Below are positions 1 to 11,590 of a stretch of DNA of 64,000 nt, piece by piece. Both the position numbers and the translations under genes were made by a program. Under the pieces are notes generated by a model, which saw only the letters and a program-made list of their open reading frames with translations, did not search any database and was not told the origin of the DNA. Position 1 is the first letter of the stretch. The number at the start of each line of letters is the position of its first letter. This stretch comes from Acanthosoma haemorrhoidale (Eukaryota; Arthropoda; Insecta; Hemiptera; Acanthosomatidae), in contig OV884011.1 of assembly GCA_930367205.1 (NCBI GenBank), positions 47,877,754 to 47,941,753 on the forward strand. Direction: 5' to 3'.

Positions 1-405
1 CCATATTGGGTCTAGCGCTTGAAATATATAAATCACACAACAAAAAATAAACAGACTACAAAATTTCCTTAATAATGTGCTATGGATGTACTTCAATGTC
101 CCACAGTTCGTAAAAAATCGACTAAGTCAGGATTCCCGCTGCTGACTGAGCACAAGAAAGAACAGCTCATAAATTAAATTAAAAATTTACGCAATTAAAA
201 GTAGCAGCACACTACCCATTGATGGCACTCACAAGACAGAAGAATGAAATGCCACCAGTAAAATGTTTTAGACCAGTAACTAAAAGGGGGTTTATTTATT
301 CTGGGTGGGGCAACAACACTCATCCAAAACAAAAAAGGAAGTATTATTGATTATAGTGAACGAAAAATTAATCAAATAACAATTCCTCTATCCCTCCGCA
401 ATGAG
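1..405. other. AT-rich sequence without recognisable feature
   Basis: No open frame of note and no repeat that I can match elsewhere in the window. It ends where the 3' tail of a minus-strand Jockey fragment begins. Confidence 0.5.
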
Positions 406-935
406 GTTTATTTCTACAACAACTTTATTATGATAAAATTACAATCTGCTTTATTGGACAATAAGTACTTGTGATAAATGATCTCATTCATACCATATTT
501 ACAATTTTCATTCACTCGTTCATTCATACAGTATTTACAAACAGCTCAGAAACCTCCCGAGTCCACATGGTTGTCACCTCCCTCACGTGCGAAAAAAGAA
601 CGGAGTCCCGGGAAGTCCCCCGCGCTCCTCCATTAGCTGCGTCACTAGCTTATCCAGTCGAGGCTGACCAAGAGCACGAGAGCCACAGACGCTCAGGACA
701 TGATTGGAGAAACTGACCATTGCCAGGACTCCCACTGTCACGTGTTTATAGCAGTTCACGATGTCACTTCCGTTTTAGTCTCCAAAGAAGATTATAGGGA
801 TGAGTGGTGCAGTGCAATGACTGTGCTAGGGAATCAGGGTGGTTGGATAGGTTACTATGAAATTTTATGAACTTTCTTGTTGAGCTCAAGAATGTAGGGC
901 ATATTAAAATCATTATGAAGGGTTTTGTTAATATT
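406..935 (-). mobile_element. 3' end of a Jockey-family non-LTR retrotransposon, minus strand
   Basis: Read on the minus strand this matches the copy at 29573-30118 along most of its length. Shared blocks include the end of ORF2 (around 780-930), a GC-rich stretch with a CCGGGACTCCGTTC-like core (around 590-615), the TGAATGA-rich motif near 490-530 and a terminal stretch ending near 410 with TTATCATAATAAA. It is a 5'-truncated insertion, so only the last coding part and the 3' untranslated region remain. The 81-residue open frame on the plus strand at 471-716 runs antisense through this repeat and is not a gene. Match to the second copy is seen directly; the Jockey assignment rests on the coding end of that copy. 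Confidence 0.7.
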
Positions 936-3900
936 CTTAGTTTATTTCTAGCTCTAAACTGTCGAAAAAGTTTCTGTTAAATAAACCTTACTGTGAAAAG
1001 GCCAGACAAAATAATAATTAATTTTAATGTTTTTTTGGAGTATACATTTAAAATTATAGATCAATTTAATCAGTTTTACGATAGGTAATCTAGCACAGAC
1101 GGGCAGGTGAAAGAGGTCTGACATGTGTCTGTGACATCCTATTTATTCGAGCTCGGCAGTAACGTTCTACCGCATGATAAATATGAATACAGAGCGGACG
1201 TGAATAAAGGTAATTATTCAGTGTTTCCAGTAAGGTCATTAAATAACAAAAACATATCATTTCTTTGTGAGTCAAATGCCTTTTGTCACTTTGAATTTAC
1301 TAATGTTTGACAGATGTGCTGTTTTCAAAATGCGGCCCTGAAGCCTTTTTCCATTCTCGCCATGTACGCGTCTGCGAGAGGATTTGAAAGCAAATCCAGC
1401 GGGTGTTTCTCCTTGAACGGAAGATCTACATTTCGCAGGCTGTCCTTGTGATGAATGCAGGAGTTTTGGTAATATTAGGAGTATGGTTGTGTTTAATGAG
1501 AACCCTTGCGTGTTTCAGCGCAGGTCTTGGCACTCCAATCATTTGAAATTTCAAAACTGTATTCAACGACATCTTCAATTAGCAGTTGACAGGATGTTTT
1601 GACAGTGAATATAACGAGGGGAACCTTTCAAAAAAAACAATCTCAACAATGAAAAATAACGTTTCGATACCAATAGATATCCGTTGATCCCATTAGATAT
1701 TGACGTTTGTTTTTTGTAAAATGTTTATTTTAATTTTCTAATTTTAAAAGCGAATTTTATTGACCGAAGCTGCTTGATAAAAAAGTGAATTTTTAGACAT
1801 TTATTTCATTAGTTAGGGAACGCTAAGTCCCCTAAGTGGATATAGCTCATTTACTTTACACTTGCTTAATTTTGCTTACATATCTTTCAAAAAAATTAAT
1901 GTTCTTGATAAACGAAGTAAAGAATGTGTCGCTAGTAAAATATAAGGATAAAATGAAAGAGTTCCTCGAGGGCCACCAATATATTTGGTCTCATTTATTT
2001 TTGGTTTGGCCATAGCAGATGCAAACGTTACAAACATTTGTATTATATGCAAAAACAATGCCAGGGAACAATACAGACAGTTACTAAAATGAATTTGTGG
2101 ATTGTACAAACATTGTGGCATAAGCCAAAAGCAATCTTAAGTCTAACTGTCTCTCTCACGACGAGAATTATTCTGATTCGACAAGCATGTGTCGCAAACC
2201 GCTCATTTGCAGGTGAATAAGGCGCAGAATTGGTTACCCGGTCACGATGGAAAAATCACTTACACCTTTTTAGGTGAGCGGAGAGCAATCTTACTCTACC
2301 AACATCTAACATCTACTACAAACTTCACTTACTCTACTACTCTCTACTAACATCAGCGTATGAGGAGTTTTTTTGAACATTCTGTGTACGCTGTTTATCT
2401 TGATATAAATATTTCCTTGAAATCTGAACATTAAAGATTGCATAATTAAGGTACGATACGAAAATAGGGGACAATTATAATTTCAAAACTGAGAGAATCT
2501 ATAAATTTAGCGTTGAGTTGACAAAGGATGTCCGTATTTGTGATGTCCAGACGGTGTAAGCGATCAAAATTAACTTTCCATTAGGCGAACTAATCGGGTT
2601 TTGCTGAATGTTACAATGCCAACGTGCTTGTCGCTTATAGTGCTTGAAAAGAAATGAAAACAACGAAAATTATACCAAATTTAATATTCTACAAAACACG
2701 ATGATTTTCGTTGGTCTATTTATCATCGTTTACAAGAAATTGCCATTAAATGTACGAAAGTGTAGATTTGATGCCGGAAAGCACTTGTTTATTACACAAT
2801 AAACATTTAAAAAAATATGAAATCGATGGCGGCCGCAAAACTAAAATTAAAGATGCTTCAAAACATTTATTGTTTTGGGATATAAAAATAGAGATTTGAA
2901 TAGGTTTTTATTAGTGCATATGCTTTATAATTGCTATATTGTCCAGACAAAGGTATATTTTCAGTGATCGGGGTTCAAAAAATTAATTTTTTTTTTAAAC
3001 AGAATAGTTCGTTCACAATCATTTAGTATGTATGTAAAAAAATTTGACCTTTGCTGAGGACTAAGTAAAACTTACAAAACAGCATTTTGATTTTGAATTT
3101 CAAAGAAATCTGTGGTGTTGAAATAAATGGCACATCAAACAGAGCATACCGTCGATTTTAACATTTAATCTATTAATAACTTGGAAAGCGACTATGTAAG
3201 CCCAGTTATAACAGAACATTCACTTCAAGTAGGCCGTGACAGGACACGTTGGCTGGTTTTTGAAATCGGAGAGGAAAATGATGAGTATCTCGAAAGATGT
3301 TGAATATTTTTTTCGTTCATTTTGAACACCTAAGCCGTTAGGTGCCGTCTTTTCTTTACCTACAATGTGAATTCACCAAACGCTTTACATTACTCGCCGT
3401 ACGTGCGTTAGATGACGATTACCTGCGATCGAAAGGTTTTGTCGATGCCAGACCGAACGAGGGTCTATTATGGCCTATATTATCGTGTTAGTTATAGAAA
3501 GATCGTCCGAAATTGATTTACGTGTTTACAACGATACAAACCGCGGGAAACGATTTCTTTCTGTACTTTTTTTTTGATTCGATCCATTCAACATCACAAG
3601 TGGATGTGGATTAGGATTTTAGTGTTATAGGTTACGTGGTCACAAGACACATCAGTGCGAATCACTTTATTATTAGATCATTTACTTCAAAGTTAGTTCC
3701 AGATAGTTGCTTATTGTCATAAAGCATAATTCACAATGGAGCACTCATACACACATTAAAAATAAAAAAGTGCCCTAAGTAGATATGTACTACTACATAA
3801 TATTAACCTACATTATATAACTGGAATATATCCTATTACAAATTATTAATCAAGACATGGATGCATTTAACGTTCGCAAATTTAATATAATACGAAAATA

Positions 3901-4540
3901 TTCATTTCTTAATGACACTTAATATTTATTGATGGACTGTCATATAATTAAACCATTGTAAAAATTAATGGCCGAACCAAAGACCGCTCACCATGGACCA
4001 GAACATAAAGATATCCAAAGCCAGTAGTGAAAACATACGGGTTTCTGCTTTAGAAAAAAAACGGTATAAAAAATCTAGTTTCATTTATCAATACCGTATC
4101 TTTTTTGGACCAATGAATAGGAGTATGTTATTTTTTTTTAGTATTACTATCACTGCTTTTAATAATTACACAGTCTATTGATTCATGAATCTGATATTAA
4201 CAATAATTACATAAATATTTGTGGATCATGAACTTCAGCAGGGTGAGCAGTCATTAGAATGTATTCATATTCTGGGGTTTTCCCAACGTACAAGGACATG
4301 GTGCCGACCATATCAGGAATTGCATAACACGGCTGGATAATTAAGGGCCGGTGAAACTGCCCTATAAAGGACAGATATATTTAATGCCGATTTCTCTGCA
4401 GACGTCTGTGCTTCCTCCTCGGAACCACACCTCGACCTCAGCAGCTCGAGCTCTTTCGTATTCCATTTTTTTACCATTTCCTAGTCGTTCGGAATAAGAA
4501 TCTTGTCATCACATATTTATGTAAAGCATAAGAGTATTAC
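936..4540. other. No gene recognised
   Basis: Mostly AT-rich DNA with short open frames of chance length. Two slightly GC-richer patches (about 1330-1460 and 3200-3560) carry CpG-containing words but no protein I recognise. A perfect 7-bp hairpin with a GCCG loop (CACCTAA / TTAGGTG) lies at 3327-3344. Confidence 0.45.
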
Positions 4541-4930
4541 ATAAGGTAGTGGTTGTATGTAAACCGATGAAATAGACCTTCCTTATTAGAAATCCTGCAA
4601 AGAATACGATTAAAACTATTTGAATTTGGAGTTCTCGAAATAGCATCAAACCAATCACCCTAGTATTCTACCTCCACACATCCCTATAACATCCTCGAAA
4701 ATTAAAGCAACAGTGGCCTCATGATCCGCTGCAAATACAACAAAGTGGTCCTGGCGGGTGTCAATTTCTCTGATCATGTCCTGGAAATTCGCGGGGGATT
4801 TCTTGACGCTCAGCTACATCCTAAGTAAGCGAGGGATGTCACAATCTTACGGAGTTGGGAGGTCTTTGGGACTGTGTTGATTTGCGTACATTGAACGAAT
4901 GAGTGAGTGAATGTAACAACAACAGCTGGT
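4541..4930 (+). pseudogene. Decayed Jockey 3' end (ORF2 tail plus 3' UTR), first inverted arm
   Basis: The stretch 4670-4790 aligns base by base with 29740-29850 of the better copy: the shared blocks read CCCTATAA, CAGTGGCCTC, TCCTGGC and GATCATGTCCTG. The reading frame is broken by several stops. It ends with the same GAATGAGTGAGTGAATG motif as the other copies. Upstream, 4541-4727 forms an imperfect inverted repeat with 5029-5210, so the locus holds two oppositely oriented pieces of the same family. Confidence 0.65.
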
Positions 4931-5028
4931 TATTTGATTAGAATGAATTTCTACCTCTGCATATGGAGGCTCCCAGTAACACACGATTAGAGAAATTGGC
5001 GACTCCTAGGACCGTTTTTTTGTTTTTT

Positions 5029-5210
5029 CAGCGGATCATGAGGCCACTGTTGCTTTAGGATAATAGGGTGATTGAATAATTTTTTATGCAATTTCAAAAA
5101 CTCCAAACCCTAATAGTCGGATAAATCGGATTCCTTGCAAGATTTCTAATATTGAACGTCTATTTCATGAAGTGGTCTACATATATACTACCTTATATAA
5201 AATATATAAA
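5029..5210 (-). pseudogene. Decayed Jockey ORF2 fragment, second inverted arm
   Basis: The reverse complement matches 4541-4727 at roughly three bases in four, including a perfect block of about 25 bases around CAACAGTGGCCTC. Only the coding end is present; the 3' UTR part of the family is missing, so the arm begins abruptly near 5029. It is a separate truncated insertion or part of a rearrangement. Confidence 0.6.
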
Positions 5211-8200
5211 TGTAATAAATTCTTTACATAAATATACATGACAAGATTTCCTTAGTTGCAGTACGTAAGGGGTAATAACTACAAAATTATGTTCAAAAGG
5301 GTTATCCAAAATGTATTTTATACAGAGGAGAGGCTTAAGAAACGGTAACGCACTCCGCTGCTTTAATATTTGTTTCATATGTTATATTATGCATCAAAAT
5401 ATTTTGACACCTTAAAAAAGATAGGTATACCAAATCTTGCTAACAGAATGTACACTGCAAGAAAATAGACGTCATCAATTGTGCCCACTTATCGACAGAT
5501 ATACATCACTACAATGCACTAGTACGGCCTTACTTTAGAATACACTCAAACTACCAATACTTACTTACGCCTGTCATGTTTGGTACTGGAGTAGCACGTT
5601 CACAAGAGTCCTAGCAATGCAGACCAAGATTTGTCAGTTACCGTCAGGAATTCATTTAGAATTGGGAATGTTCGGAATATCTCAACGTATAGAAGAGCTA
5701 CGGAGGAAATAGAGGGTATAACCGTCTATAATTTTCTTCTAGGATAGTAATCTTTCAACTAGGTCAACCTATACTTTAGAGACCTAAGGTGTAGTACCTA
5801 GACTAACTATTTATTAATTATTTTTTATTTTGTTGCTTCTATTGTGGGCAAAATGCTTGTATTGCACAAATATATATATAGTCAATTGATATTAAGTAAT
5901 TTTTATTACATAAATTAATCTAATACGTAAACGTATACCAAATGAAAGAGTATTATGCTAATTTTATCCTGGATTCCCCTAACGAACATTCCTTCTCATA
6001 ATACTTCTGTCCTGTTACAAGAGTAAATGCGACTTTCTATTTCCTAGAATCCATGATTCACTTAAGAATTGTCCGTCTTTCGGAATTGTGTTTCTCAGGC
6101 AGTACACAATCAAGTCTGAGTAATTGCCTATTATGCCACATTTAGTTGGATGATATGAACAAATATAGTAAATTTTCAATAAATATCAAATGTAGCGAAT
6201 CTCACCAAGTATTCAAACCCAGAACCTTTAAATGATAAAATTATCAATCGACATAACTGGGTCTCTCTTTGTCCTTAGACGTTAAGAAGTTAATTATGTC
6301 TTATTAGTTAATTATTATCTTCCTAGTTGTAGAAGTGAAACACGCTTCGGCATCGTTGGTACCTTCCTCCTATTGTCATTCTATGGGTGTTATGTACTAC
6401 AAATGTTGGCACATATAACGGCCACAGCAGCAGACATCTCTGTTAAGAACCTTCCGGCATAACAGATCATGATTGTACAGCTCAAATATTCGCGATTACC
6501 ACTCCGCTTTTACAAGAGTATCTATGAAAAATAATGGTAAACTGAAAAATAAAAAAGTAGCATTAATGTTCAATATGAACCACTGCGTGTCCCCACATCT
6601 TATGAAGAATTAACGATTTCTTTTTAATTTTATTTTGATTGTGAATTTGTAGTTTATTTATTAATTATCGTAGGTTGATAGGCGATGTAGTATATCTATA
6701 GAAATAGAATTTTTTTTAGGTATAACAATAAGAAAAAATTTACAATGGACCGGAGGAGTATTTAAACAAAGCGAGATGTAATTGCCACTGGAAACAAATC
6801 CCTATTGGGTGGGATAAACGGTCTAGCTTGCCGAATGCAATATTTAACTTCCCTCCATTAACGCATTTATATAAATAATCACGATATCTTGTATTTAATA
6901 TATATATTTATATATTTATATTTAATAAATATATTTAATATATTTAAAAGAACTCTGAAAATATGAGAACATCGAACTTTCGTCATATGTTTTTTTGTTT
7001 TCGTTTTTTAATATACAATCGAGGCTGGTATACGGCAAAGAATTAGGAAACTATGTTCCCCACTTTCACGTTTTTATCCTAAAGTTCCTCTTGGACGAAT
7101 GTTGGAAACTGCGCTGGAGACTGTCCTAGGAGTGCACTGCTGGTGTCTCATTGAAAACCACAATGAATTGTCAATTGTTGGTTACCAATTTACGTGAATA
7201 CCATCCCATGTTTAGAGCAAATTAATTTAAGTTTTATTTAAATATATTTATGAAGCAAATCCAATAGTAATAACCAAGTGGTTGCGGGTGTTTATATTCC
7301 ATATATATCATCAACCGGTAATATTTTGTATTGTGTAAGTTATGGCTAGTGGCAAGACAATGTTAAGCCTAATACCACAGGGGCTAATGTAAACAAAGCC
7401 TGGGTATTGATAGAGGATGAGAAGATAATAAAGCCAATTAACAATCGTACCTGTGTGCATTATTATCATCCACATTCTCTCTTTTTCTTTGATCGTCTAC
7501 AGCCGGAAGACGATAACTTGTAATTATTATATTATTATTGTTATATTCTCTAGTGATAGATGATCACATCCAAGCTTTTTTTTTTCTTTTTATGATGTTA
7601 GAAATTGTTTTTGTCTAATGGTTCATGATTCTTCGTTTATTGTAATTTTATTTATTCTCGACTACATCATATTCATATTAATGTTCTATCATGACAGTAC
7701 CTGAAGCTGATAAAAGGTAGCATTAGAGTTCATAAATATTAATTAGTGGTATGTATTTAATAAACGATTTTTCATCTATCTACCACAGTATACCTATGAG
7801 TGAACGAAAGAAGGACCAAATTATCGATCACGATCAAACATATGATTTTTATTTAATTTCCAAATTGTTACAAATTTAACGCATTTATCACGATGCGGTG
7901 CCTAGAGATTATTTATGTAGCAGCAACATGAGAAACACCATTGTCCCCTTAAATCATTTGTCAGTTAATTATTTGTAATTCAATAAGAGGTCTTGGTGTC
8001 CTCAATTATAATAGATAAAAAAATAAATTTCTGTGTTTAAGAAAAATATATTTTCACACAGGTTTTTTGCTTTATTTTTCGTTTGAGTTGCTCAAACATT
8101 GCTCATATTTCCCCCTATTCTTCATATTTACCTACATATATACCTGAAAAATAGAACTCAACAGCGTGACTAACATAGCAACATATTTTTTTAAATCAAT

Positions 8201-8398
8201 GATGTTCGTACATACGTAGATATTTGGAAATGAAACAAATACATCATAAATAAAAAAATATTAGTTATCAGCACATAAATAATAAGCAGTAAAAAAATTA
8301 TAAAATTTTACTTTCACACCCGATTGATTTCTAAGCGTTCTAAGAAATAAAAATCGCTAAAATTGTTTTTTATCTTTTTTTTTATTCCCTTTATTTTT
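5211..8398. other. No gene recognised
   Basis: AT-rich, with chance-length open frames only. A low-complexity ATTTAATATATTTA tract lies at about 6893-6950. I saw no coding region, RNA gene or bounded repeat here. Confidence 0.45.
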
Positions 8399-8449
8399 CC
8401 CTTATCTATAATCTTAAAAATTTGAGAGCTAAGGGGAAAAAAAATTATC
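8399..8449 (+). repeat. Short 3' tail resembling the Jockey pseudogene at 59396-61121
   Basis: About 50 bases resemble 61070-61121: CCTTAT, then AAATTTGAGAGCTAAGGGG followed by an A-run, against AAAGCTTGAGAGCTGAGAGGGG and an A-run. This is the expected form of a severely 5'-truncated LINE copy. The match is short, so it is tentative. Confidence 0.4.
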
Positions 8450-9904
8450 TTTTTCCTGTCCCTTTGATTTTGTCTGAAACGTAACATATATCTATTAAGA
8501 TTTATAATAACAAAATATTTTATTAGATAATTGATGTAGACATAGATATACCATTAGATGATAAAGCAAACACATGAATGATAACATAATAACCCCTATA
8601 ACACTAAGGGGAATGATGTTTTACCTGGAGCTGCAAAGATTTTAAAACATAAACTGTATGCATATTGCTTACTATTTTTATTATTCATTGTTACTTATTT
8701 TTTGTATTACCTAATGATACTTTCTTCCAATGAATTTCGATTGTTCATTAGCTTTGTTTAATCGTGTTTTGTTTCTTTCAATGATTATAGTTTTATAAGG
8801 CTACAATAAATAATACATGTGTTTTCATTTATAAGACAAGTATAACAAGGGTGGTTAAATCGTCATGCTTTTTTTTTTTCCACTAGGTACAATAATGCGT
8901 CAAAAAATACTAAAAATGATTCTTCATTCTCATGTCAAATAACACGATTTTACACGGCGTTTTTAAACGGATTTTTTTTTTTTTATATCCCATTTTACCT
9001 GTACTGTACATAAATAAGTAGAAAAACCACAAGGTAACCAACAGTAAGGTTGAGAGGTAATTGCCAAGAACCAACCACACTACTTTCTCAATGCCACCTA
9101 TCGATGATGGCTACAAACTTAGTTGGTCTTACCTTTTCATGAAGTGTTGAGCAATTGTCTTAATACCGTACTCTAATTTAAATCACTTATGAGAGTCGGG
9201 AATAATTACCTTTGATCCCCAACCATATTTAAGCATTATTTTGCCAATTCGCGCATAGGTTGTCAATACAAAATGTACCTATTTAGCGAAGTAATGAGTA
9301 ATATGCTCTGGAGATGAACCTCGGAAAATGTTCCTAAAGCCTGCATTCAGTCCGATCTGCGCCAAACCGAATCCAGGAACATGTTACCCTGCAGCTAAGA
9401 ACTAAGTCACGTACGTGTGGTGCATGCAAGTGACACGTGAGCTGTTTTATGTAACCCAACTGTTGACTCAGCTTAACTGCTCTAAAATCAAAACAATGGC
9501 CGCGTTACAAAAGACGTGTCCTAAATTTAGATCACATGTCGGTCTTTGAACGTAACAGAACCAGTTCTCAACAAATTATTTATCTAGAAAACCATATAAT
9601 TAGCATATTATTTGAAATTTATTATCATATTATCCGAGTATTACTTGAACAAGGAATTACGAAGTAAAGGTTCATTACTGCTTTCTGACCAATGATTGTA
9701 GTAGAGAGTGATCAGGTTTAAAGTGGCATGATGCTTTTTGAAGCATTGTATTTGTATTTGATTTCAGATTGCATTAATAACAGCAATTTATGCCACCATA
9801 AGTTTTTTTTTATTAAATAACGTAAAATTTTGTTTTCGTGCGTCTTCATTTCTATTTGACAATAACTTTCAGCAGTGCTCGGAATGTTACTAAGGTTTGC
9901 GGTG
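8450..9904. other. No gene recognised
   Basis: AT-rich, with several homopolymer T runs (for example near 8870 and 8975). Nothing coding or repeated was identified. Confidence 0.45.
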
Positions 9905-9985
9905 GCTCAAAAACCATAAGGTTTTTATTACATAACAGTTGACTAACGCTTTCGACTGTCTTACACAGTCATCTTCAGGCTCTAG
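9905..9985 (-). ncRNA. Hammerhead-like hairpin pair, probably a retroelement terminal motif
   Basis: On the minus strand a CCTGAAGAT word is followed by a perfect 6-bp stem (GACTGT / ACAGTC, loop GTAAG) and then by GAAAGCG. About 30 bases further is a perfect 7-bp hairpin AAAAACC-TTAT-GGTTTTT (9909-9926). The order CUGANGA, stem, GAAA is that of the hammerhead ribozyme core, and hammerhead motifs are known at the ends of Penelope-like retroelements. One extra U separates the CUGAAGA box from the stem, and I cannot find a convincing cleavage site with stem III, so this is a hammerhead-like motif, not a proven ribozyme. Confidence 0.35.
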
Positions 9986-11394
9986 AATGAAACTAAAACG
10001 TTACAAAAAAAAAAATAAATAAATAAAATAAATGAATAAATAAAACATAGGAATTATTACAAGAGGGGAAAGAGCGTGGAATGGGAAGGTTGCTGTGATG
10101 AATGAAAAATAAATAAACAGAATAATGATCATGAATTGTGAATTGGAGGGAGATGAGGAACTGATAAAGTCTAGATTCAAAGATTAGGAGAGTTCCATAG
10201 GTTTGTGTCAAGGTTAAGAAAATGTCGATATACACATCTTTATCTTATCTGGTTCTGGCTTTAGCTGGGAATAACGAATAACGACATCTTGTCCATGCAT
10301 GGCTTCACATTTATTAAATCTCACTTAAATGAATGATCTTTATTCATCAAGCTTTATTATTCAAGTTTTTTTATCTATTACATGACTAATATTATTATGG
10401 TGGCCCAATAGCTGTGATTATGTATTTAATGAGTTGTAGTTTGTCATAACGGTTTTAAATGAACCAATTACTTCATTTCATAGCTAGGAGATTACCCGTG
10501 TAGAGTGTTTTAGAATTTACTTCTAAGTTTCTACCTAATTTTACTTAGTTTTCTTCAAATTGATTCAGTCTGAATTTCAAGTAAAGGGAACTGGTAAAGT
10601 CTAGATTTAAAGATTGGGAGGGTTGATGAACGACAAATATCGATGGGATTGGAGTTCCGAAGGTTTGTGGCACGGATAAGAAAATAACGATACACACATT
10701 TTTCTAAAAGAAAAATACTTTTGAAATTTTAATTATTTTTCAGTATTGATTAGCATAGCAGTTGTGAATACCGACAAAAGTTGAATAGAGAGTAGCTATT
10801 TAAGATAAAAGAACAGCCTACGAGATAAGAAAAACAAGAGGCGCTTGAAAGAAAAAGGAACTAGGAAGTGAAAACCCCCTGAAGAAGAAGAAACTGAGTC
10901 CAATGTCTTCCCTTCTTTTCAACAATTATAAAAAAAAGATAACATCTGCTAAGGCTGAAGATGTATCGATCAGAAACTGTTCATTGATATCGCCATGCAG
11001 TCAAGGCCGAAGGAAGAGGTTCTACTTTCAATCATAGACGGAGTGATCGTGTTTCGTCTGACGCAAGTTGTGCTATATTGATTTAAAATTTTAAAACGTG
11101 TTTCCAATAACTTCCAGGGCAATAAGCTATGTAAGGTTCAAACGTATGTTAAAAAAAATTATACTTAAAAAAAGACAACTGTATCTATTAAATATTGGTA
11201 CTTTCTCACTTTTAATCTTCCTCGTCACTGAACCGAAACTGTTTAAGATTTTATGTTGCCATTAATTGAAGACAAATAGAAGATGGAAATGCAAAAATAA
11301 ATTCAAAGATATTTCAGAAAATAATTTATTTTTAAGCAAAAATAGAAATGACGTACAAAATTCGGAATTAAAAAAAACATCTCTATCTGCCCTA
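9986..11394. other. No gene recognised
   Basis: Follows the hairpin motif with an A-rich run (10003-10045) that could be a retroelement tail. Two loosely similar segments (about 10155-10225 and 10590-10705) share GGTAAAGTCTAGATT and the words GATT(A/G)GGAG and GGTTTGTG, suggesting an old direct duplication. No coding region was found. Confidence 0.4.
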
Positions 11395-11590
11395 ATAGGG
11401 GATGATTTCATTCAAACTATATATTCAATAAAGCATTCACTCTCTCATTTGTACAGTATTTACAATATACACACATACGATATAACCATATATGAAATTC
11501 CCAGAAAATCCTTCACCTGGGGGATTGTCACCTTTCCTGCAAAGGAGAAGGGAACGAAGATCAGACATGCTGGTTCTGCAGCTACATTAC
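11395..11590 (-). repeat. Diverged Jockey 3' UTR fragment, minus strand
   Basis: The plus-strand text ATTTCATTCAAACTATAT ... CATTCACTCTCTCATTTGTACAGTATTTACAA follows the same order as 485-545 of the first copy (CTCATTCATACC ... TTCACTCGTTCATTCATACAGTATTTACAA), and a GATTGTCACC(T) word follows in both. The 114-residue open frame at 11266-11610 runs across this repeat in antisense and has no recognisable domain, so I do not call it a gene. Confidence 0.5.
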
